A DNA stretch of 64,000 nucleotides, from assembly GCA_016787785.1 (NCBI GenBank), contig JAEUTO010000003.1, positions 124,001 through 188,000 of the forward strand. The letters are read 5' to 3'. The position numbers were made by a program, and so were the translations under genes. Source of the stretch: Bacteroidia bacterium. Its GTDB lineage: Bacteria; Bacteroidota; Bacteroidia; B-17B0; Aurantibacillaceae. Position 1 is the first letter of the stretch, and each line of letters starts with the position of its first letter. Below, in pieces: positions 44,462 to 53,459 of this stretch. The notes below the pieces were generated by a model. The model saw nothing but the letters and a program-made list of their open reading frames with translations, made no database searches and had not been told where the DNA came from.

Positions 44462-47005
44462 TTGAAATTATTTACAAAAATACCTAACAGACCGTATTTA
44501 AAAAAAATAATACCTGCGTTTTTAGTTTTTTTGCTTGCTCAAGTTTTTATTTCGTGCAATCCAACAAAAAAATTATTACCACACGAATATTTACTAGATA
44601 AGGTAGAGGTTCTTAACACTAAACAAACTAACCAACCAAAAGAAAATTTTGAGGCGTTTTTCAGACAAAAACCAAACCGCAAATTATTATTCGGAAGCGT
44701 TCATTTTTTTGTGTGGTGGTATAACTTGTTTGACGATGAAAAGATAAGGCAGAAAAAAATTGAACGAAATTTAAAATATGATAAGATAAATTCTGACAGG
44801 GTTTTAGCTGCAGAAAAAAAGAACGAAGAAAGGGCGAAAAAAGGAAAAAAACCTAAAACCCCTAAGTTAAAAGATAAATCCAGTCAAATGGTTGTAGAAA
44901 GTATCCGTGATATTGGTGAACCTGCAGTAGTATTTGATTCGCTTTTAACCGAGCAAACCCGGATGCAAATGGTTAAATTTCTATTCAGCAAAGGTTATTT
45001 TAATAATAGGGTTACCGATACAATTGAATTTAGCAAAGATTCAAAACGTGCAACAACCAAATACATCCTTTATCCAAAAGAACCGTACACGGTAAACAAG
45101 ATCACCTATCTAATGGAAGATGAAAAGCTCGGCGCGCTGATATTAAATGACACAGTAAATACGTTGCTTAAAGTGGGTATGCAATATGATACTGATAAAT
45201 TGCAAGCCGAAAGACAACGTATAACAGAATTCGCCTCGAACAACGGTTATTTTTATTTTGAAAATGCTTATGTAAATTTTGATGTCGATTCCAATTTCAA
45301 CAACCATTCAGTATCAGTAATTATCAATTTAAAAAAATATGCAAAGTCTTACAGCTCATCAAACGATTCTTTGGTATACGTAAACCATCCTCGCATGAAG
45401 GTTGAGAATGTGTTTATTATAACCGAACCTGTGTATACTGATATAAAAGAGGCAAAATTTAAAGACACACTTAAAACAAAAAGAGAAGGAACCGTTTTTT
45501 TATTGAACTCGCGGCTTGCCTACAGGCAACCAATAATTATTAATAATACTGATATATACAAGGGCCAATGGTTTAGAAAAGATACTTCAGAGCGAACCTA
45601 TAAACAATTATTAGGTTTGGGGATTTTTAAAAATGTAACCATTAAATTTTTAAAGAACGAAGACCATTCTAACCGTTTGGATTGTTATATCATTTGCAAT
45701 CCATTATTAAAACAATCTTTAACCGCAGAAACAGAAGGCACCAACACCAGTGGCAACTTAGGTATCGATGGAAGTATCGTATACCAGAATAAGAATTTTT
45801 TTAGAGGTGGGGAGTTAATTGAATTAAAATTACAAGCTGCAATTTCGGCACAAAAACAGTTTTCGAAAGATACAACCACGTATGTTAATTCGGTTGAAGA
45901 TGTTCTTGACCTTAACCGTTTACAACGTACATTTAATACAGTACAATTTGGGCCAGAGTTTACCTTTTCTGTTCCCAGAGCCTTTTTTCCATTTTCATTA
46001 TTGCCTTTTAAAAAGGATATGTTACCCCGTACCTACGTTAAGACCTCTCTTAATTACCAGGCAAGACCCGAATTTAGCAGAGTAATTACCAATATTGATT
46101 ATGGCTTTAGTTTTAGAAGTAACAAAGGAAGGTTAAGACATGATTTCATTCCTTTTGAAGCTTATCTGGTTCGCGCAAAACTAGCAGACAAATTCGAAAA
46201 AGATCTTGGTGATCTTAACGACGCATTTTTGTTGAATTCATTTCGCGATCACATTACCACATTAAGCAAATATAGTTTAACCTACACATCAAAAGAAAAT
46301 TCAAATACCAGTCGCAAAACTGTTCATTATGTTAAGTGGACCATAGCTTCGTCAGGTTCTATCCTTCGCCAATATTTTATAGCGCGGGGTGAAAAAGCGG
46401 ATTCTTTAGGGCGTTATCTTTTATTTAAAATTCCTTTTGCGCAATTTTTAAAAACAGATATTGATTACAGGATCTATATTCCTGTTAGAACAAAGAGCAG
46501 AATTGTTTACCGCGTTGCTGGCGGAATTGGAAAACCTCTGAAAAATTTAAGTGGTTTACCTTACGAGCAAAGTTATTTTAGTGGTGGCCCCAACAGTGTA
46601 AGAGCCTGGCGCGCGCGTACTCTTGGCCCGGGAGGCTATGATGCAACCAATAGCTCAGCCAAATATGATAAAATTGGTGATATATTACTGGAAGGGAACG
46701 TGGAGTACCGTTTTCATATTATTAAATCTTTTAATGGTGCATTTTTTGTAGATGCAGGAAATATCTGGCGCCTGAAAAAAGATGAAACAAAACCTGACGG
46801 CGAATTTGTAGTAGAAAAATTCGCAGATCAAATTGCTATCGGTAGCGGTCTGGGTATTCGTTGGGACCTTGGATTTTTTGTATTGCGTATGGATTTCGCC
46901 GTCCCTATAAAAGACCCTAAATATGCAGTTGGCGACAGATGGACCTATGACAAAAAACCTTACAAACAAATTGTTGCTAACTTTGGTATTGGATATCCGT
47001 TTTAA
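44462..47005 (+). CDS. TamL-like BamA-family outer membrane lipoprotein
   Basis: The protein has 847 residues with a TTG start (no ATG nearby). The signal ends in lipobox VFISCNPTKKLLP, so it is a lipoprotein, unlike BamA or TamA. POTRA-like domains follow (to about 420), then an Omp85 beta-barrel. The barrel has the surface-antigen signature YEQSYFSGGPNSVRAWRARTLGPG (R-A-W/F-R motif) and ends IVANFGIGYPF. The lipid-anchored variant, TamL, is described in Bacteroidota as working in outer-membrane assembly. No TamB gene is in the window. Confidence 0.87.
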   Translation: MKLFTKIPNRPYLKKIIPAFLVFLLAQVFISCNPTKKLLPHEYLLDKVEVLNTKQTNQPKENFEAFFRQKPNRKLLFGSVHFFVWWYNLFDDEKIRQKKIERNLKYDKINSDRVLAAEKKNEERAKKGKKPKTPKLKDKSSQMVVESIRDIGEPAVVFDSLLTEQTRMQMVKFLFSKGYFNNRVTDTIEFSKDSKRATTKYILYPKEPYTVNKITYLMEDEKLGALILNDTVNTLLKVGMQYDTDKLQAERQRITEFASNNGYFYFENAYVNFDVDSNFNNHSVSVIINLKKYAKSYSSSNDSLVYVNHPRMKVENVFIITEPVYTDIKEAKFKDTLKTKREGTVFLLNSRLAYRQPIIINNTDIYKGQWFRKDTSERTYKQLLGLGIFKNVTIKFLKNEDHSNRLDCYIICNPLLKQSLTAETEGTNTSGNLGIDGSIVYQNKNFFRGGELIELKLQAAISAQKQFSKDTTTYVNSVEDVLDLNRLQRTFNTVQFGPEFTFSVPRAFFPFSLLPFKKDMLPRTYVKTSLNYQARPEFSRVITNIDYGFSFRSNKGRLRHDFIPFEAYLVRAKLADKFEKDLGDLNDAFLLNSFRDHITTLSKYSLTYTSKENSNTSRKTVHYVKWTIASSGSILRQYFIARGEKADSLGRYLLFKIPFAQFLKTDIDYRIYIPVRTKSRIVYRVAGGIGKPLKNLSGLPYEQSYFSGGPNSVRAWRARTLGPGGYDATNSSAKYDKIGDILLEGNVEYRFHIIKSFNGAFFVDAGNIWRLKKDETKPDGEFVVEKFADQIAIGSGLGIRWDLGFFVLRMDFAVPIKDPKYAVGDRWTYDKKPYKQIVANFGIGYPF

Positions 47006-47101
47006 TATTGTTTGATGAAATGGTCATGCTTACTAAAACGCAAACACATAATAATTAACCGGCTTTTACATATGGCAATTAAAAAACAATAACTTATACA
47101 T

Positions 47102-47974
47102 ATGAAAGTAGCAGGATTTACTATAATCAGGAACGCTTTAAAATTTGATTACCCCGTAGTTGAAGCCATTACCTCTATTTTACCAATATGCGATAAATTT
47201 TATGTTGGTGTTGGCAATAGCGATGATGATACAAGGAAATTAATTGAGAACATAGCTTCTGATAAAATAATAATTATTGATACCGTTTGGGATGATAATT
47301 TGCGGGAAGGCGGGAAGATATTATCTATTGAAACAAACAAAGTTTTTGACGCGATCCCACAAGAATTTGATTGGTGTTTTTATATCCAGAGTGATGAGTG
47401 TGTGCATGAAGCAGATCTTCCAAAAATAAAAACTGCTATGGAACTTTATGAAGATGATGTTGCGGTTGATGGTTTATTATTTGAATACAAACATTTTTAT
47501 GGTCAGTACAATTATATTGGCATTGGCAGAAGGTGGTACAAAAATGAAATACGCATTATTAAAAATAATAAACACATACGTTCTTATAAAGATGCACAGG
47601 GTTTTAGAACAGATACAGATAAAAAATTACGCGTTAAAAAAACAGGCGCTTTTATTTACCATTATGGTTGGGTGAAACCGCCGCAAGCGCAACAGGCAAA
47701 GCAAGCCAGCTTTCATAAAATGTGGCATGATGATGAATGGATGAAAAGTAATATTCCAACTGTGGAAGAATTTGATTATAGCAATATTGATCTGTTAGGA
47801 GAATACAAAGCTTCACATCCAAAAGTGTTTGAAGAGCGCATTAAAAAAGCAACCTGGAAATTTATTTACGATAAAACAAAAGTAAAAACCAATTTTAAAT
47901 ATCAGTTCTTATTTTGGGTAGAGAAGTTAACTGGCTGGCGTGTGGGTGAGAATAGAAATTATACTGAAGTTTGA
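47102..47974 (+). CDS. Glycosyltransferase family 2-like protein
   Basis: The protein has 290 residues, soluble. GT-A features: MKVAGFTIIRNALKFDYPVVEAITS, then ILPICDKFYVGVGNSDDDTR and EFDWCFYIQSDECVHEADLP, a likely DXD-type acidic site. A C-terminal region with YHYGWVKPP and WRVGENRNY follows. The acceptor cannot be determined. It has no membrane helix and no polysaccharide cluster next to it. It stands alone between tamL and the convergent paa operon. Confidence 0.8.
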   Translation: MKVAGFTIIRNALKFDYPVVEAITSILPICDKFYVGVGNSDDDTRKLIENIASDKIIIIDTVWDDNLREGGKILSIETNKVFDAIPQEFDWCFYIQSDECVHEADLPKIKTAMELYEDDVAVDGLLFEYKHFYGQYNYIGIGRRWYKNEIRIIKNNKHIRSYKDAQGFRTDTDKKLRVKKTGAFIYHYGWVKPPQAQQAKQASFHKMWHDDEWMKSNIPTVEEFDYSNIDLLGEYKASHPKVFEERIKKATWKFIYDKTKVKTNFKYQFLFWVEKLTGWRVGENRNYTEV

Positions 47975-48046
47975 TTTAAGGTTTTAGAGGTCAGATTTGA
48001 ATTAACTACTTTAACTTCTTAAATCTTATATCTAAGATCTTACTTC

Positions 48047-48535
48047 TTAAATACACTTAAAATAATCAAAGGCCTCTAAACACTCATCGCATTTATAAAG
48101 GGCTTTGCAGGCTGTGCTGCCAAACTGCGATACCAAATGCGTTTTGGTGCTTTTACATCTTGGACAGGTAATGTTTTTTGTTTTACCGGTTAAAAAAGAT
48201 TTATCGCTGGTTGATTCTTCCGGCGGAGCAATGCCGTATTTCTGCAATTTTAATTTTGCTTCTTGGCTTAACCAATCGGTTGTCCAGGCCGGGTTATAAA
48301 CTGTTTTAATTTTTACCGTTTCAAAACCGTTCACTAATAATTTTTTCCTTACATCGTCCTCCATTTGTTTCATGGCCGGACAACCACTATAAGTGGGCGT
48401 AATTGTAATTTCAATAGTTTTATCATCTGCAAACTTTACATCTCTTATTACCCCTAATTCCACAATAGAAATTACAGGAATCTCCGGATCAGGAATTTCT
48501 GAAAGAAGGGAATAAATATTTTCTTTTGTTTGCAT
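48047..48535 (-). CDS. paaD: Phenylacetyl-CoA epoxidase subunit PaaD
   Basis: The protein has 162 residues from the ATG at 48535. It carries the FeS-assembly-like fold (DUF59/MIP18: EIPDPEIPVISIVELGVIRDV ... TPTYSGCPAMKQMEDDV) and a C-terminal Cys cluster (CPRCKST ... STACKALYKCDECLEAFDYFKC) that can bind zinc. PaaD is needed for activity of the PaaABCE epoxidase and is thought to help in its Fe or Fe-S maturation. It is the last gene of the minus-strand paaA-B-C-smORF-D set. Confidence 0.93.
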   Translation of the reverse strand: MQTKENIYSLLSEIPDPEIPVISIVELGVIRDVKFADDKTIEITITPTYSGCPAMKQMEDDVRKKLLVNGFETVKIKTVYNPAWTTDWLSQEAKLKLQKYGIAPPEESTSDKSFLTGKTKNITCPRCKSTKTHLVSQFGSTACKALYKCDECLEAFDYFKCI

Positions 48536-48576
48536 TTTGTTTTGCCGCTTTGGCAAGAGAGCCCGCTAAGAAATTT

Positions 48577-48669
48577 CTAAAGTATCCAAATGGCAGCAAT
48601 GATCATGATCACAATAATTACAAGATATTGCCAAACATCAACAAAATAAGGAGAAAGTTTTTTCCACAT
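48577..48669 (-). CDS. 30-residue single-span membrane protein between paaC and paaD
   Basis: The ATG at 48669 and TAG at 48577 give 30 residues: a short N-terminus MWKKLSPYFVDVWQY, then one hydrophobic helix LVIIVIMIIAAIWIL to the end. The ORF starts 20 bases after the paaC stop, ends 41 bases before the paaD start, and is preceded by AAGG at a usable distance. The shape (Trp-flanked helix, Lys near the N-terminus, no charged residue in the helix) resembles the small subunits of respiratory oxidases. I do not recognise the family; coding status is inferred. Confidence 0.6.
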   Translation of the reverse strand: MWKKLSPYFVDVWQYLVIIVIMIIAAIWIL

Positions 48670-48689
48670 GTTTTTACCTTGAATTTATT

Positions 48690-49448
48690 TTACCACTTCG
48701 CAGTTGGGTGCATGCGCGGCAACGATTGCATTTCTGCTAAAATATAACTTAAATGTTCGCCATGTAAACCTTTACGACTGCCGGTTTGCACATACGTTCC
48801 CTCGGGGGCTACCAAATTTGCTTTGGCCAACAATTGATTAATTTCTTTTTCCCAATTTGCTTTTAATGTGCTTAGATCAACTGCAACGCCTTCTTTTATT
48901 AATAGAGCATCCACCTCGTTCATTTCAAATAATTCGCCGGCAAAAGGCCAGATCTCATTCAAACCTTTTTGCAAACGGTTAAAACTTTCTTCGGTGCCAT
49001 TGCCAAAACGATTTACCCAACTAAAACTGTGACGTTTGTGATAAGTAATTTCTTTAATTGATTTAGCCGCAATACCAGCCAACGTTTCGTCTTTACTTTT
49101 TGCTAACTCGGTATAAAACGCAAGATCAAAACAGTCGATCAATGCTTGCCTGATAATTGTTTTTGCATAATCGCCATTTGGTTGTTCGGTAATTAATGCA
49201 TTAAAATATTCACGGTCGCTCCTAAAAAAAGCAATATCATCTTCTGTTCTTCCTTTACCTTCAACTTTTGCAGCATACTCTAAAAGTGCTTTTGCGCGAC
49301 CAAAAATATCCAGAGCAATATTGGTTAAGGCTAGATCCTCTTCTAAAAAAGGGCCATGGCCTGTCCATTCACTTAAACGCTGTGCTAAAATTAAACTTGT
49401 ATCGCCTAATCTTAAAGTGTAATTAACTAATGCTTCCTGTGATGTCAT
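48690..49448 (-). CDS. paaC: Phenylacetyl-CoA epoxidase subunit PaaC
   Basis: The protein has 252 residues, a ferritin-like di-iron-fold structural partner of PaaA. Family features: LRLGDTSLILAQRLSEWTGHGPFLEEDLALTNIALD, RSDREYFNALITEQPNGDYAKTI and SIKEITYHKRHSFSWVNRFGNGTEES. The latter is typical of PaaC, where the iron ligands are degenerate and the protein is catalytically silent. It directly follows paaB by four bases. Confidence 0.95.
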   Translation of the reverse strand: MTSQEALVNYTLRLGDTSLILAQRLSEWTGHGPFLEEDLALTNIALDIFGRAKALLEYAAKVEGKGRTEDDIAFFRSDREYFNALITEQPNGDYAKTIIRQALIDCFDLAFYTELAKSKDETLAGIAAKSIKEITYHKRHSFSWVNRFGNGTEESFNRLQKGLNEIWPFAGELFEMNEVDALLIKEGVAVDLSTLKANWEKEINQLLAKANLVAPEGTYVQTGSRKGLHGEHLSYILAEMQSLPRMHPTAKW

Positions 49449-49451
49449 AAA

Positions 49452-49742
49452 TTACATATGTCCGACACCGTCGGGAATTTGATAAAAAGTTGGGTGACGA
49501 TAAATTTTATCGTTTGATGGCTCAAAGAATGAACCCATATCTTCAGGACTGCTTGAAACAATTGCACTGCTTGGCACAACCCAAAGGGCCATTCCTTCGC
49601 CGCGGCGTGTATAAAGATCGCGTGCATTTTGCAAAGCCATTTCTTTATCGTAAGCGTGTAAGTTGCCGCAATGTACGAACGGTTGCCCCGCTTTTTTTTG
49701 TACAAATACTTCCCATAATGGGCCTTGAGAATCGTTACTCAT
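49452..49742 (-). CDS. paaB: Phenylacetyl-CoA epoxidase subunit PaaB
   Basis: The protein has 96 residues. WEVFVQKKAGQPFVHCGNLHAYDKEMALQNARDLYTRRGEGMALWVVP is the PaaB signature. It forms part of the PaaABCE complex and may bridge the PaaAC subcomplexes. It lies between paaA and paaC on the same strand with no promoter box in between. Confidence 0.95.
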   Translation of the reverse strand: MSNDSQGPLWEVFVQKKAGQPFVHCGNLHAYDKEMALQNARDLYTRRGEGMALWVVPSSAIVSSSPEDMGSFFEPSNDKIYRHPTFYQIPDGVGHM

Positions 49743-49783
49743 ATTATTTTTCTGGTATCTAAACCTTTTCTTTTAATTAATTT

Positions 49784-50725
49784 TTATGCTGCCTGGTAAT
49801 TCTCGTTTTGTTTCTTTGCGTAAGCAGCTGCAGCCTCTCTTACCCATGCGCCTTCGCTATGCGATTTATTGCGCGAGGCCAAACGTTCCTTGTTACAAGG
49901 TCCGTTTCCTTTTATCACCGCTTTAAATTCGGTCCAATCCGGCTCACTAAAATCATATCCTTTTTTTGCCTCGTTCCATTTTAAATTTTTATCAGGCACA
50001 ACTAATCCTAAGTATTCGATTTGAGGCATGGTTTGATTTACGAAACGTTGGCGTAATTCATCGTTTGTTTCGCGTTTGATACGCCATTTGAGCGCATTCT
50101 CGCTATTCGGACTTTCAATATCCGGCGGGCCAAACATCATCAACGTTGGATACCACCAACGGTTTAACGCATCCTGCGCCATTTCTTTCTGGGCAGGTGT
50201 ACCAAAAGCCAAATGGGTCATTAATTCATATCCCTGGCGTTGGTGAAAACTCTCTTCTTTGCAAATACGCACCATAGCACGGGCGTAAGGCCCATAAGAA
50301 GTACGTTGTAACATTACTTGATTCATAATGGCAGCACCATCCACCAGCCAACCCACTGCGCCAACATCGGCCCAGGTTAAAGTTGGGTAGTTAAAAATAG
50401 AAGAATATTTTGCTTTTCCTGTAAGCAGTGCATCTAACATCTCATCACGGCTCGTACCAAGCGATTCGGCTGCTGTGTATAAATACAATCCATGTCCGCC
50501 TTCATCCTGCACCTTAGCTAAAAGTACCAATTTAGCACGTAAACTTGGGGCGCGGGTAATCCAATTGCCCTCAGGCAGCATCCCAACAATTTCGCTATGC
50601 GCGTGCTGCGATATTTGACGTATCAAATGTTTACGGTAATTATCGGGCATCCAATCTTTTGGTTCAATGATATCGTTTTTAGCCAATTTAGCCTCGAAAA
50701 GATCTTCAAAATTTACAACTCCCAT
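49784..50725 (-). CDS. paaA: Phenylacetyl-CoA epoxidase catalytic subunit PaaA
   Basis: The protein has 313 residues, the di-iron catalytic subunit that epoxidises the ring of phenylacetyl-CoA using O2. ExxH-type ligands are visible in [19 protein letters not shown] and [14 protein letters not shown]. The adjacent [19 protein letters not shown] and [19 protein letters not shown] are also typical. It is the first gene of the operon and has a clear promoter at 50749-50780. No paaK or ring-opening enzymes are seen within the window. Confidence 0.96.
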   Translation of the reverse strand: MGVVNFEDLFEAKLAKNDIIEPKDWMPDNYRKHLIRQISQHAHSEIVGMLPEGNWITRAPSLRAKLVLLAKVQDEGGHGLYLYTAAESLGTSRDEMLDALLTGKAKYSSIFNYPTLTWADVGAVGWLVDGAAIMNQVMLQRTSYGPYARAMVRICKEESFHQRQGYELMTHLAFGTPAQKEMAQDALNRWWYPTLMMFGPPDIESPNSENALKWRIKRETNDELRQRFVNQTMPQIEYLGLVVPDKNLKWNEAKKGYDFSEPDWTEFKAVIKGNGPCNKERLASRNKSHSEGAWVREAAAAYAKKQNENYQAA

Positions 50726-50748
50726 GATTTATAAGGTAATAGTTCTTA

Positions 50749-50780
50749 CAAAGATAGGATTTATGCGGTTTTTATCCAAA
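50749..50780 (-). promoter_or_regulatory. Promoter of the paaABCD operon
   Basis: On the minus strand TTTG (50777-50780), a 20-bp spacer and TATCTTTG (50749-50756) fit the phylum consensus in both boxes. The transcription start would be near 50742, about 17 bases before the paaA ATG. Confidence 0.72.
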
Positions 50781-50848
50781 AAATTGGTGGTTTTATATGC
50801 CCTGTCCGTCGTATTCTCAAATAAATTTTTTTATCCCTCCTAAAGCCC

Positions 50849-50856
50849 TATTTTTG
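50849..50856 (+). promoter_or_regulatory. -7 promoter box of paaE
   Basis: TATTTTTG matches TAnnTTTG and lies 18 bases before the paaE ATG. The -33 region is T-rich (ATTTTTTTAT) but lacks the G. Together with the paaA promoter, it makes the 149-bp gap a divergent control region. Confidence 0.5.
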
Positions 50857-50874
50857 CACACTATTTATTGAATT

Positions 50875-51939
50875 ATGGCACGTTTTCACACCCTAAAAGT
50901 TAAAGATATTAAGCGCGAAACGGCGGATGCTGTTTCTGTGGCTTTCGAAATTCCACCGCAACAACAACCCGAGTATCAATTTAAACAAGGACAATATATT
51001 ACCTTAAAAATGAACATAGGTGGTGAAGAAATTCGCCGCTCTTACAGTTTGTGCTCAAGTCCCTACGAAAAAGAATTGCGCGTTGCCATAAAAGCTGTAA
51101 AAGGCGGTAAAATGTCAACCTACATTAATGGCGAGTTAAAAGTTGGCGCAAGTATAGATGTAATGACACCAATGGGTTCGTTTTATTCTGTTCTTTCGGG
51201 TGGAAATAAGAAAAAATATGTTTTGGTTGCCGGTGGAAGTGGAATTACGCCTATGATGAGCATTATTAAAAGTATTTTATATGTTGAAAAACAAAGCACA
51301 GTTACGTTGATATATGCGAATAAAGACGAGGCTTCAACTATTTTTAAATCAGAATTAGATGCCTTAGCTAGTAACAATTCAAATTTAAGTTTGGTTTATG
51401 TTTTTGATCAACCTCAAACTAAAATTTCTGACTTGCAATGCGGAATTATTACAACGGATAAAGCAAAAGCATTAATTGAAAATTTTGGCGGCGTAAATGC
51501 TGACGAATATTTTATTTGTGGTCCGGGACCAATGATGGAAAATGTAAAAACCACTTTAGAAGGGCTAAAAATTGCGAAAGAGAAAATTCATATTGAATAT
51601 TTTACCGCTGTAATTGATGCCGTAAATAAAGCAGAAAATAATACCCTTGGTGCTGATGTAAAATCAAAGATCACCGTTCTGCAATACGGTATTGAAACTA
51701 ATTTTGAATTAAAAACCAGCAGCATTACTATTTTGGATGCTGCCATAGAGGCCGGTGTTGACGCACCTTTTAGCTGCAAAGGAGCGGTTTGTTGCACTTG
51801 CCGCGCAAAAGTTTTAGAAGGAAAAGTAAAAATGGATGCTAATTTTGCGTTAACAGATGCAGAGGTAGAAGAAGGTTTTATTTTAACCTGTCAGTCACAT
51901 CCAATAACCGAAAAGGTGGTTATTGATTACGATGCCTAA
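50875..51939 (+). CDS. paaE: Phenylacetyl-CoA epoxidase reductase subunit PaaE
   Basis: The protein has 354 residues. The FAD-binding domain has EEIRRSYSLCSSP, and the NAD(P)-binding part VLVAGGSGITPMMSIIKS and YFICGPGPMM. A C-terminal plant-type [2Fe-2S] domain has PFSCKGAVCCTCRAKVLEG ... FILTCQSHP with its four Cys ligands. It passes electrons from NADPH to PaaA. Here it is divergent from paaABCD, whereas in E. coli it follows paaD in the same operon. Confidence 0.95.
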   Translation: MARFHTLKVKDIKRETADAVSVAFEIPPQQQPEYQFKQGQYITLKMNIGGEEIRRSYSLCSSPYEKELRVAIKAVKGGKMSTYINGELKVGASIDVMTPMGSFYSVLSGGNKKKYVLVAGGSGITPMMSIIKSILYVEKQSTVTLIYANKDEASTIFKSELDALASNNSNLSLVYVFDQPQTKISDLQCGIITTDKAKALIENFGGVNADEYFICGPGPMMENVKTTLEGLKIAKEKIHIEYFTAVIDAVNKAENNTLGADVKSKITVLQYGIETNFELKTSSITILDAAIEAGVDAPFSCKGAVCCTCRAKVLEGKVKMDANFALTDAEVEEGFILTCQSHPITEKVVIDYDA

Positions 51940-51945
51940 TTGATC

Positions 51946-52647
51946 TTATTTATAGATCTCTAATAAAAATCGTCCAAGATCATAATTTAATTCTATTGGT
52001 TTATTCTTACCAATAGAAATGTTTATTCCGTTTTGAGTATTAGTAACATCATTTACATTTTTTTTACCCGACGGCAAAATATAAAATACCGAGGCGGCAT
52101 CTTTTGGAAAACTATGATTTTGGTGTTTTGACCGCTTGTTTGTAAGCGTAACATTATACAATTTGTAGGGTTCGGTTGTTATCGAATAATATTTTTTAGG
52201 GTCAAAGGCAATCTTTTTTTGATTGAGATAAAAATAAGCCGTATCGTTTTTTGCACGATTTTGATTAAAAATAAATATCCTGTTCTTGTTGTTCTTCTTT
52301 TTATTCTCTTTTATATAATTAACGCCGGTAAAGTACATTTTTACGGTTACCGAAGAGTTGTTCTCATCTTCAAAAACGTTTTCGATAAAATATAAATTGG
52401 CGCCAACTGTTTTTGCTTTTGCTTTAAGGAGATTGTACCAATGATCAAGCAAGATATTATGATGCTCGCCTGAAATTTTAACGGATGCCATGAACTGTAG
52501 CTTAGCAGTGTCATTAACATCTTCTATGTACTGCATTTCTGTTACAAAATAATCGTGTTTATAGTTAGATTGGCTTAAAACTTCTATGTTTTGAGGAAAA
52601 CAAAGCGAAAAGAAAAGTTGAAATATAAAAACACAAAAGTATTTCAT
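51946..52647 (-). CDS. Hypothetical exported protein
   Basis: The protein has 233 residues. A signal peptide-like start (MKYFCVFIFQLFFSLCFPQ) precedes a predominantly beta domain with no recognised motif (YKHDYFVTEMQYIEDVNDTAKLQFMASVKISGEH ... GANLYFIENVFEDENNSSVTVKMYFTGVNYI). The gene converges with paaE and follows the peroxiredoxin gene. No function is proposed. Confidence 0.72.
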   Translation of the reverse strand: MKYFCVFIFQLFFSLCFPQNIEVLSQSNYKHDYFVTEMQYIEDVNDTAKLQFMASVKISGEHHNILLDHWYNLLKAKAKTVGANLYFIENVFEDENNSSVTVKMYFTGVNYIKENKKKNNKNRIFIFNQNRAKNDTAYFYLNQKKIAFDPKKYYSITTEPYKLYNVTLTNKRSKHQNHSFPKDAASVFYILPSGKKNVNDVTNTQNGINISIGKNKPIELNYDLGRFLLEIYK

Positions 52648-52670
52648 GTATTGAATGTACTACATAAAAT

Positions 52671-52700
52671 AAAAAAAGCCAAACATTTCTGTCTGGCTTT
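52671..52700 (-). terminator. Terminator of the 2-Cys peroxiredoxin gene
   Basis: Read on the minus strand, AAAGCCA (52694-52700) pairs with TGGCTTT (52675-52681), the arm extended by TGT/ACA with a mismatch, and is followed by a run of T. It lies 20 bases after the stop at 52720. Confidence 0.65.
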
Positions 52701-52719
52701 AAATTGATTAGTATAATAA

Positions 52720-53352
52720 TTAGTGCTTGCTTAAATAATCTGCCACACCCGCGTGTGTATCTTTTAAACCTTCTGCGCCTTTTGTCCAATTAGCAGGACA
52801 AACCTCTCCATTTTCCTCAAAAAATTGTAAAGCATCAACCATACGTAACGTCTCATCAACATTACGGCCTAAAGGAAGGTCGTTGATCAGTTGATGGCGA
52901 ACTGTACCTTCTTTATCGATCAGATATAAGCCTCTGAAAGCGATCATTGGTCCTGTTGCTACAAGGTCGCCATCTTCATTCACATCATAATCACCAAACA
53001 ATGTACCATAACTAAGTGAAATGGTTTTTGTAGTATCGGCAACAATTGGATAAGTAACGCCTTTAATACCGCCGTCTTTTTTTGCCATTTGCAACCAACC
53101 CCAGTGACTCTCTTCTGTATCTGTACTGCAGCCTACTACCGCACAATTACGACTTTCGAACTCTTTTAACTTCTCCTGGAAAGCATGTAATTCTGTTGGA
53201 CAAACAAATGTGAAATCTTTTGGGTAAAAGAAGAACACCACGTGTTTTTTTCCAAGATATTGATCTAACGAGAAATCTGATACGATCTCTCCACCTTTGA
53301 TAACTGCACCTGCTCTAAAGAACGGCGCTTTTTTTCCTACTAAACTTGACAT
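52720..53352 (-). CDS. Typical 2-Cys peroxiredoxin (AhpC/Prx1 family)
   Basis: The protein has 210 residues. The peroxidatic Cys is C51 in FFYPKDFTFVCPTELHAF and the resolving Cys C185 in NGEVCPANWTKG. The active-site Arg is in AFRGLYLIDKEG. It reduces H2O2 and organic peroxides, with recycling by an AhpF/thioredoxin partner not in the window. The floppy YF motif at the C-terminus that makes Prx1 enzymes sensitive is absent (it ends GVADYLSKH). It is divergent from the second peroxiredoxin. Confidence 0.92.
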   Translation of the reverse strand: MSSLVGKKAPFFRAGAVIKGGEIVSDFSLDQYLGKKHVVFFFYPKDFTFVCPTELHAFQEKLKEFESRNCAVVGCSTDTEESHWGWLQMAKKDGGIKGVTYPIVADTTKTISLSYGTLFGDYDVNEDGDLVATGPMIAFRGLYLIDKEGTVRHQLINDLPLGRNVDETLRMVDALQFFEENGEVCPANWTKGAEGLKDTHAGVADYLSKH

Positions 53353-53459
53353 ATGTATAATTTTTAATTGATTTAATATATTGTGTAAAAGTATAAATTA
53401 CTTTTTAAACGGATTTAAAGTATTATTGTTTAAAATTAACCAAGTTAACAATTATTAGT

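Noticed and set aside
47975-48046. AT-rich TAAATCTTATATCTAAG words as regulatory repeat
   Set aside because: Simple low-complexity sequence between convergent genes; nothing beyond composition supports it.
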